A stretch of 24,352 nucleotides of DNA from CANKHJ01 sp035556495. GTDB lineage: Bacteria > Pseudomonadota > Alphaproteobacteria > Rhizobiales > Xanthobacteraceae. The stretch spans positions 1 through 24,352 of the forward strand of contig DATMEW010000055.1 in NCBI GenBank assembly GCA_035556495.1, written 5' to 3'. Both the position numbers and the translations under genes were made by a program. The notes beneath the pieces are model-generated. The model made no database searches. It saw only the letters and a list, made by a program, of their open reading frames with translations, and had not been told where the DNA came from. Below are positions 13,483 to 20,007 of the stretch, in pieces; position 1 is the stretch's first letter, and the number at the start of each line of letters is the position of its first letter.

Positions 13483-15733
13483 CGTGGTCGGCCTCCAGGA
13501 AGCGAGCGGGCACATGATAGAGCCGCAAGCGGCCATGACCGGGAACGCGGACTACATTGGTCTTATGCGATGAGGTGCTACAGAGAATGCCTCCCTTCTG
13601 TTCCAGGATGGCGGCTACCCGGCGCGCATCAAGACCACGGCAGACTTCCTCCTTCCACGCGGTGGTGGTGATAAAGAAATCCCAGCCGTCACCAACTTTC
13701 TGGCGATAGCCGGCTACGTCCCGTGGCTGGATACGTTTGTCCTGATCCACTTCCCAGGCAGGGATGAACCGCGCCATCCCGTTGGCGAGAAGGAAAGAGC
13801 GAACCTGGTCGATACCCTCGCGGGCCTCTGCCGGTTCGATCCCGCCGCGCACCGCCAGCCAATCATTAAAGCAACGCCCCGCAGCGAGCGTGGCCTCGCC
13901 CCGCTGCCAGGGGGCAACGCCGCAGCGAACGGCGATTTCACCGCCGGCCGCGACCAGCCCAAACCGTTGCGCTACCCGCTCGACCTGACCATCAGCCCCC
14001 GCGGGGACAAACTTCTCGCAGAAGGCCTGGACCAGCTCTGAGACCTGCTTGCGCAGAGCATCGATATTGGGAACCACCGCCGCGAGGTATTGCCGAGAAG
14101 CGACGCCATAGTGCTGCATAGTGGCGGCACGCAGGTGACGAGCCAGCGCCTCGGCTGTATCGAAGCCGTGCAGGTTCTCGAACATGCCCATACCGGCGCC
14201 GGCATCGGCTGGGATATCGACGATCCGAACCTGCTGTCCGGCTGCGAGACGACGACCACGCCCATCCTCGGCCACTTTGTCGGCCAGACCGATTTCCCCC
14301 GATGACAGGAACATGACCCGCCACTTGGCGGCGCGCCGCGCTGAACCATCCCGTGACGAACGGCTTTTTCCCGAGCCGTTGCCGAGCATGTAAGCCGCCT
14401 CGCCGGCATCCTTGGCAGGAAGCTGCGACAACTCATCAAGGCAGAGCAGTGTGTCGGAATGCCCGAGGGCAACACCCTCGAGGCCGTTTGCTGTGGCGCG
14501 CCAGGAGCGGACAAATCCCGTAACCTCGCCGCCGCCCCACACGCTGCCGGCCATCAGCAGCGCGGTGCTCTTGCCGGTGGACGATGCGCCCCGGAAATGC
14601 AGACCACCGCCTTCAGCCGAACACGGACCGATCAACGGTCCGGCAAAAGCCGCTGACAACGCCACCACCAAGCGACTGTTGCCGACCGCGTAGCGCGCAA
14701 CGTTGTCCTGCCAACCCTTGAGGTCGCTATTCTGTCGAAATGCGTGTTCATGAGCGGTGGCGCTTTGCAGGAGCAGCATGTCCCGCTGATCAGCTCCGAA
14801 GCAGTCGTCCGGCAGAACGAACGAATTACCGTGCCAGCCGACGCGCTGCGTTGCACGAGCCCGGTTCGGAGACCGCACCTGTAATAGGAAGGAGTTGAAC
14901 TGCGTCCTTGCCTTGGCGCTGGGTGCGATGAACATACCGCCATCCAGCAGTGCCCGCCGGGCCTCTGAACCATCGCCGGCGAGCATCGCGCGAGGCAGCG
15001 CATAGCGATGCTCGCGGCCATCGTGGTCCTTCCAGTGCAGAAGCAAGCCCCAACTGCCGCCTTCGCTGTCCCGAGTTTCTGCGAGAACATCGAAATGCCC
15101 GGCAATCTGGATGGGGGGCTTTTCGTCATCATCCAGATTGAGCCACATCAGCCCCCGGTCGGTGAATTTGTAGCCATAGGGGAGAACGGTCGGGCTGGAC
15201 TCATCGCTATGGTCTGGCGCCGCGTTATCTGTGTGTGGGGTCAGCGGTGTGGCTGCAGTGACGTGTGCCTGCAGATCCTCCAGGGTGTGTCCCGCCTCAA
15301 TCCAGTCCGAGACATCGCCTTTCTTCGGCAAATCTCCGAAGTGAATGACACGCACACTGGCTGCCGCCGACATAGCGACGGCTGCCTTCTTGTCAGCATG
15401 CGCGCGTCCCTCATCGTCATTGTCCGCGAGGATCACGACATGGCGCCCGGCAAGGTACTGTTCGCAACCAGCGGGCAGACCATCGCCGCAACCACCGAAG
15501 GTGAAGGCTGGCAATCCAAGCTTGGCGATTGTGTCTACGTCCTTCTCCCCCTCGGGCCAATAAAGGGGGCGCTCCGCATCAGCATCGAATGGATTGCTGC
15601 AGATGAAGTACGGGACCGGGGCGAATCCCTCCGGCTTCCGATACTGCCAGCCGGTGGTGCCATCAGCATCTGTCACGCGGTAGACGTTCATAGCATCTCC
15701 GTTCTTCCGCATGATTTTGATCCGGACCGGCAC
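13475..15733 (-). CDS. TOPRIM-DUF927 primase-helicase, C-terminal part of a split gene
   Basis: 752 aa from GTG 15733. Domains in order: a TOPRIM-like primase part with PEGEKD (60-65) and ADNDDEG (103-109), whose acids bind metal; a linker; then a DUF927 helicase domain with Walker A GASSTGKST (382-390), Walker B TLLCLDEL (428-435) and a sensor-like FLSSGE (475-480). Enzymes of this build prime and unwind DNA during replication of phages and satellites. The reading frame stays open upstream of the GTG to about 15802, encoding LVVSGEEGPRIRDDEKRR, which would continue the preceding 152-aa frame. So this is the larger part of a once longer protein of about 925 aa. No Shine-Dalgarno before the GTG is obvious; translation may rely on coupling or frameshifting. 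All visible catalytic motifs are intact. Confidence 0.85.
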   Translation of the reverse strand: MPVRIKIMRKNGDAMNVYRVTDADGTTGWQYRKPEGFAPVPYFICSNPFDADAERPLYWPEGEKDVDTIAKLGLPAFTFGGCGDGLPAGCEQYLAGRHVVILADNDDEGRAHADKKAAVAMSAAASVRVIHFGDLPKKGDVSDWIEAGHTLEDLQAHVTAATPLTPHTDNAAPDHSDESSPTVLPYGYKFTDRGLMWLNLDDDEKPPIQIAGHFDVLAETRDSEGGSWGLLLHWKDHDGREHRYALPRAMLAGDGSEARRALLDGGMFIAPSAKARTQFNSFLLQVRSPNRARATQRVGWHGNSFVLPDDCFGADQRDMLLLQSATAHEHAFRQNSDLKGWQDNVARYAVGNSRLVVALSAAFAGPLIGPCSAEGGGLHFRGASSTGKSTALLMAGSVWGGGEVTGFVRSWRATANGLEGVALGHSDTLLCLDELSQLPAKDAGEAAYMLGNGSGKSRSSRDGSARRAAKWRVMFLSSGEIGLADKVAEDGRGRRLAAGQQVRIVDIPADAGAGMGMFENLHGFDTAEALARHLRAATMQHYGVASRQYLAAVVPNIDALRKQVSELVQAFCEKFVPAGADGQVERVAQRFGLVAAGGEIAVRCGVAPWQRGEATLAAGRCFNDWLAVRGGIEPAEAREGIDQVRSFLLANGMARFIPAWEVDQDKRIQPRDVAGYRQKVGDGWDFFITTTAWKEEVCRGLDARRVAAILEQKGGILCSTSSHKTNVVRVPGHGRLRLYHVPARFLEADHDA

Positions 15734-15801
15734 ACCACCGACGCAATAAACGTGACGGCGCTTTTCGTCGTCGCGAATGCGCGGCCCTTCTTCGCCGGAA
15801 A

Positions 15802-16260
15802 CTACAAGCGCGGCTTGCCGTCCTGGTCCGGTGGCGTGCGTGCCGGGAAGGCAGCGGGAGCAACCGCAAGGTTGGTGATCGGCGTAAGCGCCTTCGGGGC
15901 AGCCACCGGGACCAAGGAAGGCGCCGAGATGCTGCCGCTGGCTACACCAAGCCGCTGCGCAATCTCACGAGCAGCGTCCAGCTTGGGTGTGCGATTGAGA
16001 TATGCCAGCAGGTCAATGGCGTCGCCGCCGGCCTCGCCAGTGGCGAAGTCTGACCACACACCCGTAGTCAGGTTGATCTTGAACGATCCGGAATGCGCAT
16101 CATTCCTGGTTGGATTGCGCGCGACGTATTCGGATCCTTCGCGTTTGCCGTCCGGAAGCCATTCCTGCACCAGACTGATAAGCGCGTTTCGTGCGGCATT
16201 ACTGACAGCAGCGAAATCAATTCGCTCACGATAGGCAAGAGCCTGACTGATCGCGCCCAT
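15802..16260 (-). CDS. Primase N-terminal domain, separated by a frameshift
   Basis: 152 aa from ATG 16260, with GGGGGAG eight bases upstream and a TAATG overlap with the preceding stop; an upstream start at 16293 is less likely. The REGSEYVARNPTRNDAHSGS segment with the following GVWSDFATGEAGGDAIDLL matches the N-terminal nucleic-acid-binding module found before TOPRIM in phage and island primases, although zinc-binding cysteines are absent. The frame ends DGKPRL-stop at 15802. In the -1 frame the sequence continues as LVVSGEEG and runs into the 752-aa gene. One missing base at about 15807 explains the split. The product may be a free domain or the gene may be damaged. Confidence 0.75.
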   Translation of the reverse strand: MGAISQALAYRERIDFAAVSNAARNALISLVQEWLPDGKREGSEYVARNPTRNDAHSGSFKINLTTGVWSDFATGEAGGDAIDLLAYLNRTPKLDAAREIAQRLGVASGSISAPSLVPVAAPKALTPITNLAVAPAAFPARTPPDQDGKPRL

Positions 16261-16589
16261 TATGCTGCTCCCCCATCTTTGTGGGTTGAGCATCCGGCAA
16301 TCAGCGGAGCGCCAACCGTGTTTTCTCCTGGCCCGGGCTCATAGATGGCGTTGAGCCGAATAGCTTCCTGTTGCGCAGCGGCGGCTGCCTCGGGGCGCGT
16401 GTCATGGGTCGAGAGCGTGCCGAAGCTGTCTCCCGACGCAGATTCGTGCGTTACATCGAAGCGTGTGACAGTTGTTGTCGGGTCGCCGGTAACGAGGTCG
16501 ATTGCGACGGCCACCGGAACCTCCATAACGAACACGGTGCCGTTGCGTGGGCTGGGCTGATAGCGCCTTTTGAACTGAAGGACCGTCAT
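16260..16589 (-). CDS. Small protein of unknown function in the replication operon
   Basis: 109 aa. The N-terminus (MTVLQFKRRYQPSPRNG) is basic, the centre is beta-like (VFVMEVPVAVAIDLVTGDPTTTVTRF), and an Ala/Gln-rich helix (EAAAAAQQEAIRLNAIY) follows. No known domain. The start overlaps the previous stop by 4 nt and the end overlaps the primase N-terminal gene as TAATG, so translation is coupled on both sides. It is one of a string of short genes between the operon promoter and the primase. No function is assigned. Confidence 0.72.
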   Translation of the reverse strand: MTVLQFKRRYQPSPRNGTVFVMEVPVAVAIDLVTGDPTTTVTRFDVTHESASGDSFGTLSTHDTRPEAAAAAQQEAIRLNAIYEPGPGENTVGAPLIAGCSTHKDGGAA

Positions 16590-16864
16590 GCCGCATCCTC
16601 CGCGACGACCGTCACCGGAGTTTTGAGCCGATACCGACCGTGGCTGCCTGGATAGTTGCCGCCGTGCGGCTCCCGATCAGTGGTGATTACGAGTCCCGCC
16701 TTGCGCAGCTTGAACACGTAGTGCGACCAGCGCGGCGCCGGCTGCTCCAGCGTGGTGATTCCGGTGGGACCGGCGGTCACGAGGTGACGCAGTGTCCAGG
16801 CCTCCCGGCCGTGAAACATCTGTTTACGGCCATCGGGCCACTGGATGGTGATCTGGGTACTCAT
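16586..16864 (-). CDS. Winged-helix-like small protein
   Basis: 92 aa from ATG 16864, which overlaps the stop of the previous gene as ATGA; the longer frame to 17152 reads through that gene and is rejected. The order of segments fits a winged helix: REAWTLRHLVTAGPTGITTLE (about 20-40, two helices), WSHYVFKLRKAGLVI (helix and strand) and a Gly-rich wing GNYPGSHGRYRL. Such proteins are frequent in rhizobial islands before primase genes. It probably binds DNA and may regulate the operon or assist initiation. Confidence 0.72.
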   Translation of the reverse strand: MSTQITIQWPDGRKQMFHGREAWTLRHLVTAGPTGITTLEQPAPRWSHYVFKLRKAGLVITTDREPHGGNYPGSHGRYRLKTPVTVVAEDAA

Positions 16865-17064
16865 TGGCGCACCTCCGACCCGCTCAGACCGGCGAGGCGT
16901 GCCACCGTGATGGCGTGAGGGATTGTCAGCCCGAAGCGCCGAGCCAACTTCAGCACAACGATTGGTGTGCTGTTGAAGACCCGAGCCGGCTGCCAGGAAA
17001 ACAAATCCGGCTGATCGGTCCATTGAGTCTTGCGAGAGAGTGTCTGTTTGCGTAAATTGTGCAT
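16861..17064 (-). CDS. Small protein of the replication operon (67 aa)
   Basis: 67 aa. Contains a QPDLFSWQPARVF segment and then LKLARRFGLTIPHAITVARLAGL, a helical pair that resembles a short helix-turn-helix. Small proteins with this pattern recur in Rhizobiales mobile elements beside winged-helix and primase genes. It overlaps the next gene by 4 nt and follows the first operon gene after an 84-bp gap without other features. Function unknown; DNA binding is likely but not proven. Confidence 0.68.
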   Translation of the reverse strand: MHNLRKQTLSRKTQWTDQPDLFSWQPARVFNSTPIVVLKLARRFGLTIPHAITVARLAGLSGSEVRQ

Positions 17065-17148
17065 GCTGAAAAGCTTTCTTAAGCCCGGTGCGCACGACCT
17101 GATCCGCCAAGATGTGGATCGTGCCGCCGGGTTTTCGTTTGGGGTTGA

Positions 17149-17433
17149 TCAAGCAGCGCTCTGGCTGCGCTCGGAGGTCGAGCGAACCAGGGGTCCGATC
17201 TTGCTGCGAGCCCAGGCGTCGAGGCCGTCTTGTGGGTACAGGGGAATGCGGCCGGCCATTCGAAAGGGCGGGCCGTCAGAACTGACGCAGGCCAGTTTGG
17301 CGAGCGTGTTCGGGGAGCACGGAAAGCCGTAGGTTCCCGTTACATATTTTGCTGCTTCTTTCCGCCGCAGAAGGCGGAGGCTCGTCAGGCGACTCGATTC
17401 GGGCCATTCACCCGCTTCAGTATTAATTTCCAT
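17149..17433 (-). CDS. AlpA/excisionase-like DNA-binding protein
   Basis: 94 aa from ATG 17433, with AGGACAGG before it; the longer frame to 17490 is less likely. The segment LLRRKEAAKYVTGTYGFPCS with the following PNTLAKLA forms a helix-turn-helix of the AlpA/excisionase type, and FRMAGRIPLYPQDGLDAWAR gives the wing and final helix. AlpA-like proteins in satellites control integrase expression or excision. It is the first gene of the replication operon, directly after the tandem dyads at 17510-17559, so it could be autoregulated through them. Confidence 0.75.
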   Translation of the reverse strand: MEINTEAGEWPESSRLTSLRLLRRKEAAKYVTGTYGFPCSPNTLAKLACVSSDGPPFRMAGRIPLYPQDGLDAWARSKIGPLVRSTSERSQSAA

Positions 17434-17509
17434 CCTGTCCTCGCGATGCGGAGCAAATCCGCGAATGCAAGGAAAGTGGGGCATTGCCATAAAATCAGGA
17501 AGCCACGTT

Positions 17510-17559
17510 GTTTTCCAAACTGGCCAGTTATCCGAGCCTGTTTTCCAAACTGGCCAGTT
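17510..17559. promoter_or_regulatory. Tandem palindromes before the replication operon
   Basis: A 20-bp sequence, GTTTTCCAAACTGGCCAGTT, occurs at 17510-17529 and 17540-17559, a 30-bp period. Each copy holds the perfect palindrome AACTGGCCAGTT (14 bp, AAACTGGCCAGTTT, in the second copy). The pair lies between the 266-aa gene and the AlpA-like gene, about 77-126 bp upstream of the latter's start. About three helical turns separate the sites on the same DNA face, as expected for cooperative binding by a dimeric regulator. The binding protein is unknown. Confidence 0.7.
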
Positions 17560-17578
17560 TGTCCCGAGCTAACCCCTT

Positions 17579-18379
17579 TCAGCTTTTCCGAGAAGCCAAT
17601 AGAGGGCGCAGCGCCTTCTCTAGGCTGGCCGCCTTGAAGGGGCGGAGCTTGAGCTTCTCTAGCGTCGCATTGATGTCACTAAGCATCGCGTATGCGGTGG
17701 CCTTCACGCTCGTCAATTTAGAAGCGTGCGACGGATCGGCAGCGAATGCACGGAATGTGTCTTCAACAACGCGGCGCTTCCTTTCAGCCTGCTGATGCGT
17801 TGCATCTGGACCAACGGCGCGCCCGGCCGCGCTCTTCAGCCCCAATGCGGCAAGCTCGTGTTCGCCCTTACCTTCAAGGTGGAACCAATGCCATGCATCT
17901 GCAAACGCGTACACCGCGCTAAGCAGTTCCTGATTGCCGGCAACACAGCGATGCAGGTAGTCGCTGCTACTCACAAAATTAGCGGCTATAGCGGCCGGTG
18001 ATAGATATCCATGCTTTTCTGCCACTCGCGCAGCCCAAAGTCGAAAAACAAAGTTATCGATTTCGCTCTCGCCCGCGTCTGGGCTTTCTGATTTTGCTTT
18101 TTCTGCGAGATCAATGATTGCCGAGTATTTGAGCTCTCCAGCCTCAGCAAGCCAATGGTCCGCCGCTTCACGGAAAATTGCGAATGTGTCGGCAGGCGTT
18201 CCCTTCAGGACAGCAGCAGCTATCGTCAGCCTAGGATCATTGAAAACTTCGATGACGCAATCACGGATGCCCCTTTGTTCATAAATTGTTTTTTCTAGAC
18301 TGGAGTTCGGTGATCCCGGAATTTCGGCACGAAGGTGCTCGATATCAATTTTGCGTCGCTTATCGGGTTTATTCGCCAT
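17579..18379 (-). CDS. Unknown 266-aa protein next to the integrase
   Basis: 266 aa with a strong GGAGGGG Shine-Dalgarno. The N-terminus is basic (ANKPDKRRKIDIEHLRAEI), the middle is helical, and the C-terminal part has an AERKRRVVEDTFRAFAADP segment and a final LKLRPFKAASLEKALRPLL helix. This C-terminal pattern recurs in hypothetical proteins of Rhizobiales mobile elements. No catalytic motif, signal peptide or membrane segment is visible. The gene sits 91 bp after the integrase stop in the same direction, and its end meets the tandem operator, so it belongs to the integrase side of the control region. It could be a regulator of integration or replication, but there is no direct evidence. 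Confidence 0.68.
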   Translation of the reverse strand: MANKPDKRRKIDIEHLRAEIPGSPNSSLEKTIYEQRGIRDCVIEVFNDPRLTIAAAVLKGTPADTFAIFREAADHWLAEAGELKYSAIIDLAEKAKSESPDAGESEIDNFVFRLWAARVAEKHGYLSPAAIAANFVSSSDYLHRCVAGNQELLSAVYAFADAWHWFHLEGKGEHELAALGLKSAAGRAVGPDATHQQAERKRRVVEDTFRAFAADPSHASKLTSVKATAYAMLSDINATLEKLKLRPFKAASLEKALRPLLASRKS

Positions 18380-18470
18380 TGCCCCTCCGCTCGGAGCATC
18401 CGCACAATGACGACGCGGCAGGCCAGTGCGGTACTGGCTTTTCGGGAGCTACCCTAGCCGCGCCGATTCA

Positions 18471-19739
18471 TCAGGCCGTCCGAAGCCGGACAACCTTCTC
18501 AGCTTTCTTCCCCGTCATTGCTGTTTCGATATGACGTGCGATTCGATCCGCTGCAGCAACCAGCGCGGTATCGATTTTATGGATATATCCCTCGGTAACG
18601 CTGCCGCCGGCATGGCCCATCAGCGCTTTGATCGTGGGGAGAGAAAATCCCAGATCCTCGGCCGTCGAGCTGAATGAATGCCGCAGGCCATGCGGTGCCA
18701 GGCCCGGCACGTCGCTCCCGACGATTCTCGCCAAGGCTTTGGGTAGTCCGACATAGTGTTTTCGGTCGTCGGTCAGTCCCGGAAATGCATATTGGGATTT
18801 AGACTTCGCGCAGGCTGCCTTCAGGACGGCGAGGGCGGCCGATCCGATCGGGCGAATGCTCTTGCCGGTCTTGGTGTCGCCAAGCCTTAGTGCACTGCTG
18901 GCGAAATCGATCTCGGTCTTCAGCAGCCCCTCGATCTCGCCCCGACGGCATCCGGTGAGGGCAATGGCGCGCGTGATCAGGATCGGTTGCCAATTGGTCC
19001 CGTCTGCTTCGGCGGCAGCCAGCTTCTTTCCGAGCCGCCGGTAACCGGCATCGTCCAGGCGCCATTCCCGGGTCTCGTCCTTGGGGCGGATAATGCCCCG
19101 GACGGGATTGTCGGGCCGATAACCCTCGTTGACGGCATAGGTCAGGATTCCGCCTAGCAACCCCATGGTCCGGGCTGCGGTCCCCTTGCCGCCGGTGACG
19201 ATGGCGCGGCCCCGCTTCTTGGTTTTAACGTCCGTCGCGGTCTTTCCGCTGATGACGCTTTGCTGAAAGCGGCGGACATCGGCGGGCGTCAATTCCTTGA
19301 CGGTCCGCTTCCCCAGCAACGGGATGATGTGGTGCTCGATCCGGCCCTTGTCGGTGTAGAGGGTCGAGCCGCGCTTGGCCTGGCCTCGCCGGGTCAGGAT
19401 CAGGCCGCGCCCGGCCTTGTCGAGATATTCCCGACACAGGGCTTCCATCGTCACGGCCCCGCGCTCGAGCTTCCGGTTCTCGGCCGGATCGGCCCCCTTG
19501 AGAACGTCAGCCAGAGCGATTTTGGCGGCCTTGCGGGCTTCCTCCACGGTCAGCACGCCATACCGACCGACGGTCAGCCTCCGGCTCCGGCCATTGGCAT
19601 TGCGGTACTGGACAAGAAAAGACTTGGCGCCGCTCTCCTTCACGCGGAGCCCGAAGCCGGGCAGTTCGTCATCCCAGATGAACTGGTCCGGCCCTTTGGC
19701 TCCGGTGGCATCGACGAGGCGCTTTGTGATCCTGGCCAT
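18471..19739 (-). CDS. int: Tyrosine recombinase (integrase)
   Basis: 422 aa from ATG 19739 (MARITKRLVD); a longer frame to 19814 runs through the arm-type sites and lacks protein character. Domains: an N-terminal arm-binding domain (1-90, with WDDELPGFGLRVKESGAKSF), a SAM-like core-binding domain (about 95-210) and the catalytic domain (220-410). Catalytic residues are visible: R265 in TGCRRGEI, H350 and R353 in HGLRH, H376 in LMGH, and nucleophile Y385 in TEGYIH. This is the DUF4102/P4-type integrase architecture that targets tRNA genes. It inserts and, with help, excises the element at tRNA-Arg. Arm-type sites begin 8 bp upstream of the start, so integrase binding could repress its own expression. 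Confidence 0.95.
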   Translation of the reverse strand: MARITKRLVDATGAKGPDQFIWDDELPGFGLRVKESGAKSFLVQYRNANGRSRRLTVGRYGVLTVEEARKAAKIALADVLKGADPAENRKLERGAVTMEALCREYLDKAGRGLILTRRGQAKRGSTLYTDKGRIEHHIIPLLGKRTVKELTPADVRRFQQSVISGKTATDVKTKKRGRAIVTGGKGTAARTMGLLGGILTYAVNEGYRPDNPVRGIIRPKDETREWRLDDAGYRRLGKKLAAAEADGTNWQPILITRAIALTGCRRGEIEGLLKTEIDFASSALRLGDTKTGKSIRPIGSAALAVLKAACAKSKSQYAFPGLTDDRKHYVGLPKALARIVGSDVPGLAPHGLRHSFSSTAEDLGFSLPTIKALMGHAGGSVTEGYIHKIDTALVAAADRIARHIETAMTGKKAEKVVRLRTA

Positions 19740-19746
19740 GGAAATC

Positions 19747-19873
19747 CGGGTAAGCAGTGGGTAAGCAGGGGGTGGGAATCTGAAGAAAACACGGGAAAGA
19801 CCGTTGCCTTCCAAATAACCCTGATTCCAGCTTACTTTCCGTACTCGGTAATGCCAAGGAATTTTGGGTAAGC
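19747..19873 (+). repeat. Right-end integrase arm-type sites
   Basis: CGGGTAAGC (19747-19755) and TGGGTAAGC (19758-19766) repeat with the same 11-bp period as the left pair; a third copy, TGGGTAAGC, lies at 19865-19873, 20 bp before the attachment core. All five copies in the element share one orientation. After excision the arms would flank the core on both sides, as in lambda-type attP. Confidence 0.75.
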
Positions 19874-19892
19874 ACCGGGAATATGATTACCT

Positions 19893-19944
19893 TTGCCCTC
19901 CGAAGGCAAAGGTCACACGTTCGAATCGTGTCGGGTGCGCCAAT
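19893..19944 (+). repeat. Right attachment core (attR), displaced tRNA-Arg 3' fragment
   Basis: Identical to 92-143. It lacks the acceptor 5' strand and the D-arm, so it cannot make a tRNA; the bases before it (GATTACC) are unrelated to the tRNA. It marks the right junction. The following 63 bp up to the amidase stop hold no recognisable feature and belong to the chromosome. Confidence 0.95.
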
Positions 19945-20007
19945 CATTTGCGATACGATCGCCAATCCCGTTGGAGCTTAAAACCGCTGCAAACCGCCGT
20001 TCTCCCG

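Larger units (their letters stand above)
92..19892. mobile_element. Integrative element in tRNA-Arg (satellite-like or reduced prophage)
   Basis: The element is bounded by a perfect 52-bp direct repeat (92-143 and 19893-19944) that matches the 3' part of the tRNA-Arg gene, so its length is about 19.8 kb counting one repeat. It carries a tyrosine recombinase at the right end, an Xre-type repressor, a TOPRIM/DUF927 primase-helicase operon with an iteron cluster, two internal-virion-like proteins and accessory cargo. No terminase, portal, capsid, tail, lysis, relaxase or type IV secretion gene is visible. This gene set argues for a phage satellite or a decayed prophage. The integrase lies beside the displaced tRNA fragment and not beside the intact tRNA, which is the less common arrangement. 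Confidence 0.9.

Noticed and set aside
15795..15815. Programmed -1 ribosomal frameshifting in the primase
   Set aside because: No slippery heptamer of the X-XXY-YYZ form and no obvious downstream pseudoknot; a simple one-base loss is the more economical reading, though frameshifting is not excluded.
15008..16234. A 408-aa plus-strand open frame
   Set aside because: It lies antisense to the primase genes, whose motifs are clear, and has no recognisable domain. Long antisense frames are common in GC-rich DNA.
16586..17152. A 188-aa protein using the full open frame
   Set aside because: The first 96 residues overlap another gene in a different frame and have no pattern; ATG 16864 forms an ATGA overlap as at the neighbouring junctions.
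17510..17559. A minimal CRISPR array
   Set aside because: Only two units with a 10-bp spacer, each unit a short palindrome, and no cas gene nearby; an operator pair fits better.
19260..19871. A 203-aa plus-strand open frame over the integrase start and attR arm
   Set aside because: Antisense to a well-supported integrase and crossing the arm-type sites.
19893..19944. A second tRNA-Arg gene
   Set aside because: Only the 3' part is present. The acceptor 5' strand, D-arm and half of the anticodon stem context are missing, so it is an attachment-site remnant.
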